Origin: Diadema setosum
Taxonomy: Eukaryota > Echinodermata > Echinoidea > Diadematoida > Diadematidae
Length of the DNA stretch: 64,000 nucleotides
Direction: 5' to 3'
NCBI RefSeq assembly: GCF_964275005.1
Contig: NC_092702.1
Span: 7,054,330 to 7,118,329 of the forward strand
Shown here: piece after piece, positions 61,101-64,000 of the stretch
Position numbering within the stretch: position 1 is the first letter of the stretch
How the letters are laid out: the number at the start of each line of letters is the position of its first letter
The notes under the pieces: model-generated
The model's input: only the letters and a program-made list of their open reading frames with translations
Database searches by the model: none
Told to the model about the DNA's origin: nothing
Program-made: the position numbers and the translations under genes

Positions 61101-63478
61101 TACTTTGTCAACATTCAATGTGCTTTATTACTTCAGGGTGTGATAAGAGAGCACATGCTCGGAGACTAGTGTTGGTCAGAGAAAACTCTGATATCAATTT
61201 GGTTTGTCTATATCACTCGTGAAAAAAAAAAAATATGGAATATGTTTCATGTGCCCCTTAAACATTGACTTACTTTGAAATGGAGTCACATTAGCATCGC
61301 TGAGGGGGTAATTGGGCAGACTTTAGACTGTCATCCATAATGCAATGCGGTCGTCAGGTTCAAACAATGGAGACAAATTGGCCAAAAGTATCTAGCAAAC
61401 ATCAATGTATTTAGTGTCATTAACATAATAGGGCTTGCCATGATAAGGGTTACCAAAAGAGCTAATAAAGCTCCCTTCTAATCTAAACGGGGTATTGATT
61501 TATATTTCATGATGAATGATGGGATGTACAATATTTTAGGCCATACATAATGACGACATGAGTAATGAATTTTCTCTATGTGACAGAAATGTACTCATAT
61601 CGCAAAGGGAGTTTAAACCTCTTTAAGGACATCTATTTTCAATAAAGCTAAATTAATGACGATTGATTATGCAAAAGCACAATTTTACAGGGCATTCGTT
61701 ACAGGCTGTGTTTTTGTTACTTCACCGTTTACATTGCAAATGAACTGAGGATGAAGTAAAGCAGAAGGTATCAGAAATTAAGAAAAATACCATTGAACCT
61801 ATTTAAATAGTGCATAAAGATATTACCTTACTTTACGTGTAATGTAGATAATTATCAGGACGATAATTTGCCTTTCCCCAACACTTATTATTACACAGGT
61901 CATCTTTGGCATTTCCTACAATAGTTACACTAACACTAAAGTTAAATTTTGTCTAATGTAATCTTTAGAAGACATCCATCAATTTCACTTCAGCACTACT
62001 ATTCTTTCGGGGTTTTTTGTGTGTGTTTTTTGTATGTGTGTGCTCTTTTTCTGTCACGTGATATAGCTCCCATCGAAGCAGAAGTTCCTGAGTCTTATGT
62101 AACAGAGGGACTCGCTACAGGAGAAACGTTCGACTTCGCGATGCTGAACGTGACCCTTAACCTGGAAGACGTCACCTGCGAAGAGTTCACCAAGGTTTGC
62201 GTCCGTGTCGAACCGCACGACGACGCAGAATGGATGTTGTCGACCGAAGGCAGCACGGACACTCAGTGTGACACCATTACATGCGACTGTAAGTTAACTT
62301 CGTTATCGCCATCTTTTCTTTTTCTTGTTTCTTGTGTGATATTGTAATGGAATTACATTGCTACATTTCTGAAATATGTGAGGGTGTATGTCATCATCTT
62401 TGTTTAGTGTAATTTGTTTTGGCTTTTTCAGAGTATTGATTTCTCTGCTCAAGGACCACAATAAATTCCACAAATCTATACATGGAGTTGTTGATTTATG
62501 TGCTACATGATGTGAAATTATGAAAATCGTCTGGAATGCCCCTTTAAATTACAGATTGAAACGCGCCCATCAGGCAAGAGCTAGTCCGTGTTACTGTCAT
62601 CATTATCATCATAGCGCACCCAATCAACTGCGTTCTCTATAATTTTCTGCACGTTTCCAGCCAATTATCTTGCCGCAGAATTGACTGTTTTGTTTGCTTA
62701 GACTGTTTTTTTTTTCTGATAGGACTGCAATTTGTACAAGCTAAACTTTTTTTTTCAGTCCCCCCCCCCATTTCCAACCGCCTCTTTATAATACAAGCTA
62801 ATTTAATTCCATATGATTTAGTTTCAGTTCTATTACCTTTATCAAACAATCACTTACAGATGTAAATATTTGAAATATATTGTATTCGTATAGTTATGTT
62901 GCGTTTTATGGTTGTTAATCATTTTGTTGGAAATGAAAAGTAAAGTAAATGAAATGAAATGAAATGATATACTGTAACAGGTTTGGAGTATCGTAACGAG
63001 TTTATGATAGAAGGAGGAAAACAACAGCCTACTCCAATACAATTCAAAATATATGTACATGCTGAGTTTAGGGTTAGGCGTATATACTGACTGTAAATGG
63101 GAGTTCGTCAGATGATATGAGGCTGACATTTTCTCTCGTAATAATCATCTCCTGGTGGTACAGGGCAAATTCCTTTCTTAAACGGTTATTATATATCACA
63201 CAATGAGAAGCTATCATATTCTATGGGAACATGCCAGTAGAGGAGATTGGACCTTACATGAGACTGTTTGAGTTGGCTCGTGTTATATTGGCATTGTCTT
63301 GTTTGCCGTATGTCAATTTAATGACTCTAAAAATCGATGCTGATATCTTTATTCCTTTACTATCATGGTCTCTCTCTCTCTCTCTCTCTCTCTTTGAACA
63401 GCTGCTGCCTCCGCCCTGTCTGTCTCCTGCCTCTTGGTGGCGCTCGCACTTTTCATCTCGCGATGGTCTGCTTATTGA
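40367..63478 (+). CDS. Mucin-like, Thr-rich secreted surface protein, probably GPI-anchored, unrecognised family
   Basis: Proposed join: 40367-40427, 42460-42490, 42851-42889, 43360-43398, 43869-43907, 45199-45222, 46181-46204, 46872-46901, 49255-49284, 50134-50475, 54629-54643, 58771-58953, 62067-62288, 63402-63478. Every junction has AG/GT and, except for one base of doubt at the second exon, every intron is phase 1, so each internal exon could be added or lost without a frameshift. The product is about 384 residues: signal peptide 1-20, Thr-rich stalk 21-224 with many TT, TGT and GTPGTP words suited to O-glycosylation, an ectodomain at 225-359 with Cys323, 330, 353 and 358 and sequons N260GT and N313VT, then a hydrophobic tail ending ISRWSAY. 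I do not recognise the family. The role (cell-surface or mucus protein) is inferred from composition only. The strongest parts are exons 1, 50134, 58771, 62067 and 63402. Confidence 0.72.
40428..42459 (+). other. Intron 1 of the mucin-like gene
   Basis: No coding frame was supported. It contains a 52-bp direct tandem duplication (40797-40848 and 40849-40900, built on CCCTTCAAAGAGGTCATAG) and short poly-T, poly-A and poly-C runs. Confidence 0.5.
40797..40900 (+). repeat. 52-bp tandem duplication
   Basis: Two units that differ at only a couple of bases (ATAGTGGCCC against ATAGTGACCC, and ATAAGTGTAC against ATAACTGTAC). Confidence 0.9.
42460..42490 (+). CDS. Mucin-like gene candidate exon 2
   Basis: Acceptor GTCATTAG, donor GTACGT. 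Reads (T)TDTVTIMAT if the exon is 30 nt. By window numbering the span is 31, and I could not settle one base near 42480. If it really is 31 nt, the exon breaks frame and must be skipped; exon 1 also joins in frame directly to the next exon. Confidence 0.5.
42851..42889 (+). CDS. Mucin-like gene duplicated exon, copy 1
   Basis: 39 nt, phase 1 to 1, encoding DGAATTQMTSNT after the split codon. Acceptor GTCACTAG, donor GTCAGT. Lies in the first of three 509-bp tandem units. Confidence 0.7.
43360..43398 (+). CDS. Mucin-like gene duplicated exon, copy 2
   Basis: Encodes the same 12 residues as copy 1; the one difference seen is a silent GCC to GCT change. Same splice sites. Confidence 0.7.
43869..43907 (+). 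CDS. Mucin-like gene duplicated exon, copy 3
   Basis: Same sequence as copy 1 and same splice sites. Using all three copies keeps the frame. Confidence 0.7.
44194..44356. mobile_element. Hairpin element with arms of about 74 bp
   Basis: Arm 44194-44267 (starts GCTTCAGATTGGTC, ends GTACAGTGTCGGG) pairs with 44282-44356 around a 14-base loop containing GTTAACGATCG, with a handful of mismatches. The first part of the left arm is also the end of every 509-bp unit, so the element overlaps the tandem array. Confidence 0.85.
45199..45222 (+). CDS. Mucin-like gene mini-exon
   Basis: 24 nt, phase 1 to 1, (D)ANDMTTV. Acceptor TTCACTAG, like the duplicated exons; donor GTACGG. Confidence 0.6.
46181..46204 (+). 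CDS. Mucin-like gene mini-exon
   Basis: 24 nt, phase 1 to 1, (G)GTTEDST. T-rich tract, then ACAACAG; donor GTATGT. Confidence 0.65.
46872..46901 (+). CDS. Mucin-like gene mini-exon
   Basis: 30 nt, phase 1 to 1, (V)TEPMTTGAG. Acceptor CGCATAG, donor GTATAC. An alternative donor (ACAG/GTGCAG) inside it would shorten the exon by nine bases and keep the frame. Confidence 0.55.
46985..48020 (-). pseudogene. Decayed LINE reverse transcriptase fragment
   Basis: Read on the minus strand with several frameshifts and stops: a QGDVLV..FYLSDRGGLDY stretch, GIWWKFMPK, the catalytic-type motif DFEFADDFALSH near 47840-47880, then KGRLFKSLAITVLPYGYETR, and finally RRWKWMTDIHS, ALTWLPEGRRKVKGALRKHE and WNGHHGANQSQ. 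The order (RT FADD box, LxYGxET, RRWxWIGH-like, WxPEGxRKxG) is that of common non-LTR ORF2 proteins. It sits antisense in an intron of the mucin-like gene and is clearly non-functional. Confidence 0.85.
48130..48620. repeat. Inverted array of CCCACGAGTC words
   Basis: From 48130 to about 48360 the + strand repeats GCCCACGAGT(C) and variants at irregular 20-40-base spacing (for example ACTCACGAGTCCGACA, GGCTCACGAGTCCGACA). From about 48390 to 48620 the inverse orientation takes over (GATTCGTGAGCC, GACTCATGGGCC, AACTCGTGGGC). The whole is a loose, very large palindrome centred near 48375. Confidence 0.8.
49255..49284 (+). CDS. Mucin-like gene mini-exon
   Basis: 30 nt, phase 1 to 1, (A)TAPSNTVTP. 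Acceptor TACTATAG, donor GTATTT. Confidence 0.6.
49398..49486. repeat. (ATGAT)n pentanucleotide satellite
   Basis: Repeated GATAT/ATGAT units with a few interruptions. Confidence 0.9.
50134..50475 (+). CDS. Mucin-like gene main stalk exon
   Basis: 342 nt, phase 1 to 1, residues about 106-219. Thr/Gly/Pro/Glu/Asp-rich: DGQSTVNPTTGSNMGDPATS, then GTGTTGTPEAGST, GTPGTPGTPGATEDPEATED, TTATEAPGTTETPGTPG, ending VVMTTEEG. Acceptor CATATAG, donor GTAAGT. GC content rises sharply against flanking introns, as expected of real coding sequence. The antisense frame here (Val/Pro/Ser-rich) is a shadow. Confidence 0.85.
52951..53048. repeat. (TA)n microsatellite
   Basis: About 40 TA units with a few interruptions, flanked by GA-rich sequence. 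Confidence 0.95.
53935..54328. mobile_element. TTAAAGGGATNRTA foldback MITE, copy 3
   Basis: Starts TTAAAGGGATGGTATAATTT and ends ATTATACCATCCCTTTAA; centre GGTGGGTCCCATCTTTCATT. Lies in an intron of the mucin-like gene. Confidence 0.85.
54427..54504. repeat. (TA)n then (GA)n microsatellite
   Basis: About 24 TA units, then CTTCATACA, then about 10 GA units. Confidence 0.95.
54629..54643 (+). CDS. Mucin-like gene candidate 15-nt microexon
   Basis: (V)VLDE plus one base. A T-rich tract precedes acceptor ATAATAG, and the donor is an excellent GTAAGT. Phase 1 to 1, so it can be included or skipped. Its residues resemble the VILE start of the next exon. Confidence 0.5.
56562..57127. mobile_element. 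566-bp foldback MITE, copy 2
   Basis: Same family as 9878-10437 and highly similar throughout. The ends are better preserved: TTAAAGGACAAGTTCACC and GGTGAACTTGTCCTTTAA. It lies in an intron of the mucin-like gene. Confidence 0.9.
57576..57660. repeat. (TG)n/(CG)n tract
   Basis: TGTGTG followed by GCGCGCGCGTGCGCGTGTGTG. A purine-pyrimidine alternation of Z-DNA-prone type. Confidence 0.9.
58016..58171. repeat. (CA)n and (TA)n compound microsatellite
   Basis: CACACG, then (CA)n, (TA)n, a short unique piece containing CATACATAATC, then about 25 more TA units and a second CATACATAATC. Confidence 0.95.
58771..58953 (+). CDS. Mucin-like gene ectodomain exon A
   Basis: 183 nt, residues about 225-285: VILEVTGSTVTYPDDKKITV, GGGALVTSSVTVSVVNGTIV, then DSNWKFLVFAADDDVTELA. 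Alternating Val/Thr suggests beta strands; sequon NGT. Acceptor ACACACAG, donor GTAAGT. Family not recognised. Confidence 0.85.
59259..59480 (+). mobile_element. tRNA-derived SINE
   Basis: Pol III box A TGGCCTAGAGG at 59270-59280 and box B GGTTCGAGTCC at 59313-59323 are spaced as in a tRNA. The 3' body contains CCTGGTCCTTCGGAGAGGGA and GGCCGTCGGTCC, which looks like the conserved central part of SINEs in marine invertebrates (from memory). A second tRNA-like stretch (ATGGATAGGGCGTTAGACTC, near 59515) follows. No intact tRNA fold, so not called as a tRNA. Confidence 0.75.
59769..59986. mobile_element. GCCTGTTTCAT MITE, copy 2
   Basis: Starts ACCTGTTCCATAAAGATTTA and ends CTTTATGAAACAGGCCCC. 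Shares GATTGATCTTACGCT with the copy at 14121-14365. Confidence 0.75.
62067..62288 (+). CDS. Mucin-like gene ectodomain exon B
   Basis: 222 nt, residues about 286-359: TPIEAEVPESYVTEGLATGE, FDFAMLNVTLNLEDVTCEEF, TKVCVRVEPHDDAEW, then TQCDTITCD. Four cysteines and the sequon NVT fit an extracellular fold with two disulfides (inference). Acceptor ATATAG, donor GTAAGT. Confidence 0.85.
62289..63401 (+). other. Last intron of the mucin-like gene
   Basis: AT-rich; ends in a (TC)n tract (63369-63394) that doubles as the polypyrimidine tract of the last acceptor. No other supported feature. Confidence 0.5.
63402..63478 (+). CDS. Mucin-like gene last exon: hydrophobic C-terminus
   Basis: (S)AASALSVSCLLVALALFIS then RWSAY and TGA. 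Small residues S-A-A-S followed by about 14 hydrophobic residues and almost no cytoplasmic tail suit a GPI attachment signal better than a signalling receptor. A simple membrane anchor is the alternative. Acceptor after (TC)n: TTGAACAG. Confidence 0.8.
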
Positions 63479-64000
63479 TGACGTGTTTCCTCACCTGTAC
63501 TTAACAAAAATGCACTTGGTCGGAATAAGAAAGGTAATACGGGGGGGGGGGGTGAGATGAAATCGTATGAAAATATGATGATGAATAAAAATACGAAGGG
63601 CGTTTTTGGAGAAATTATCGAACCATCAAACATTGAAATCTGTTTCTAACAGTACTCTATATGGGGTAAACATATAGGCCTACAGCAGAAATCAAAAACG
63701 AAATGTGGTTATGAAGGCGATGTAGGAATTTCCAAAAAATAATGTGTTCCAAACTACTGAAAATGCTCACTCTAATCGTATTATAGCCATCTTTGGGCCA
63801 TATTTGTTTATTTTTTTAATTTTCTGTTTTGAGCGATTCGCAAATTCACTCGATCATTGCGAAACATCACCATAGCATTATACACCGGTGTCTACACTGA
63901 CAGTCACAATTAGACAAGACAGGGCCGGCGCACTGTTTTCAAAAGTGTGGGGGCCCACTTCCGGGTTTCGTGAGCTAACAAGCAAAAAAAAAAAAAAAAA
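63479..64000. other. 3' flank of the mucin-like gene
   Basis: Beyond the candidate poly(A) signal, a G run at 63541-63552 and a terminal A run at 63984-64000, nothing recognisable is seen. Confidence 0.4.
63584..63589 (+). terminator. Candidate polyadenylation signal of the mucin-like gene (AATAAA)
   Basis: First AATAAA after the stop codon, 106 bases downstream. Confidence 0.45.

Larger units (their letters stand above)
58954..62066 (+). other. Intron between ectodomain exons
   Basis: Contains a SINE at 59259-59480 and a MITE at 59769-59986. The rest (60000-62060) is ordinary AT-rich sequence without a supported gene. Confidence 0.5.

Overview
The window looks like nuclear DNA of a marine invertebrate, most likely a deuterostome such as an echinoderm. 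It is AT-rich with little coding sequence, GT..AG introns, abundant microsatellites, many short inverted-repeat transposons and several decayed non-LTR retrotransposons. The assignment rests on the overall look of the repeats and on how close the recognised protein is to vertebrate SRP72; it is an inference.

Region 1 (about 1390-23140, + strand) is one complete gene for SRP72, the 72 kDa protein of the signal recognition particle. I assembled 17 coding exons whose reading phases all agree, giving 1995 nt and 664 residues plus stop, compared with about 671 in human. The exons encode a TPR array followed by a lysine-rich RNA-binding tail with the PDPERWLPMRER signature. Its introns hold a CR1-like LINE 3' fragment split by a 2 kb insertion with a 158-bp minisatellite, and several MITE families.

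Region 2 (about 23140-40366) has no gene I can support. It is dominated by mobile DNA: foldback elements at 25838-26499, 29059-29449 and 37184-37647; a 5.1 kb pogo/Tigger-type element with perfect 25-bp ends (31110-36199); a tandem duplication inside it in which one copy carries a truncated LINE and the other preserves the empty site; and a 118-bp-arm hairpin.

Region 3 (40367-63478, + strand) contains what I reconstruct as an unrecognised gene for a secreted, probably GPI-anchored, mucin-like surface protein of about 384 residues. Up to 14 small exons are all joined by phase-1 introns: a signal peptide, a string of Thr-rich mini-exons, one 342-nt Thr/Gly/Pro/Glu exon, a 15-nt microexon, two exons encoding a compact ectodomain with four cysteines and two N-glycosylation sequons, and a hydrophobic C-terminal tail. 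One Thr-rich exon lies in three tandem 509-bp copies and ends at a long hairpin. The introns also hold a minus-strand LINE relic, an inverted array of CCCACGAGTC words, a tRNA-derived SINE and further copies of MITE families seen around SRP72. This gene is the best candidate for something undescribed.

The two genes show no sign of working together. SRP72 is a housekeeping cytosolic RNP protein, while the second gene's product would itself enter the secretory pathway.
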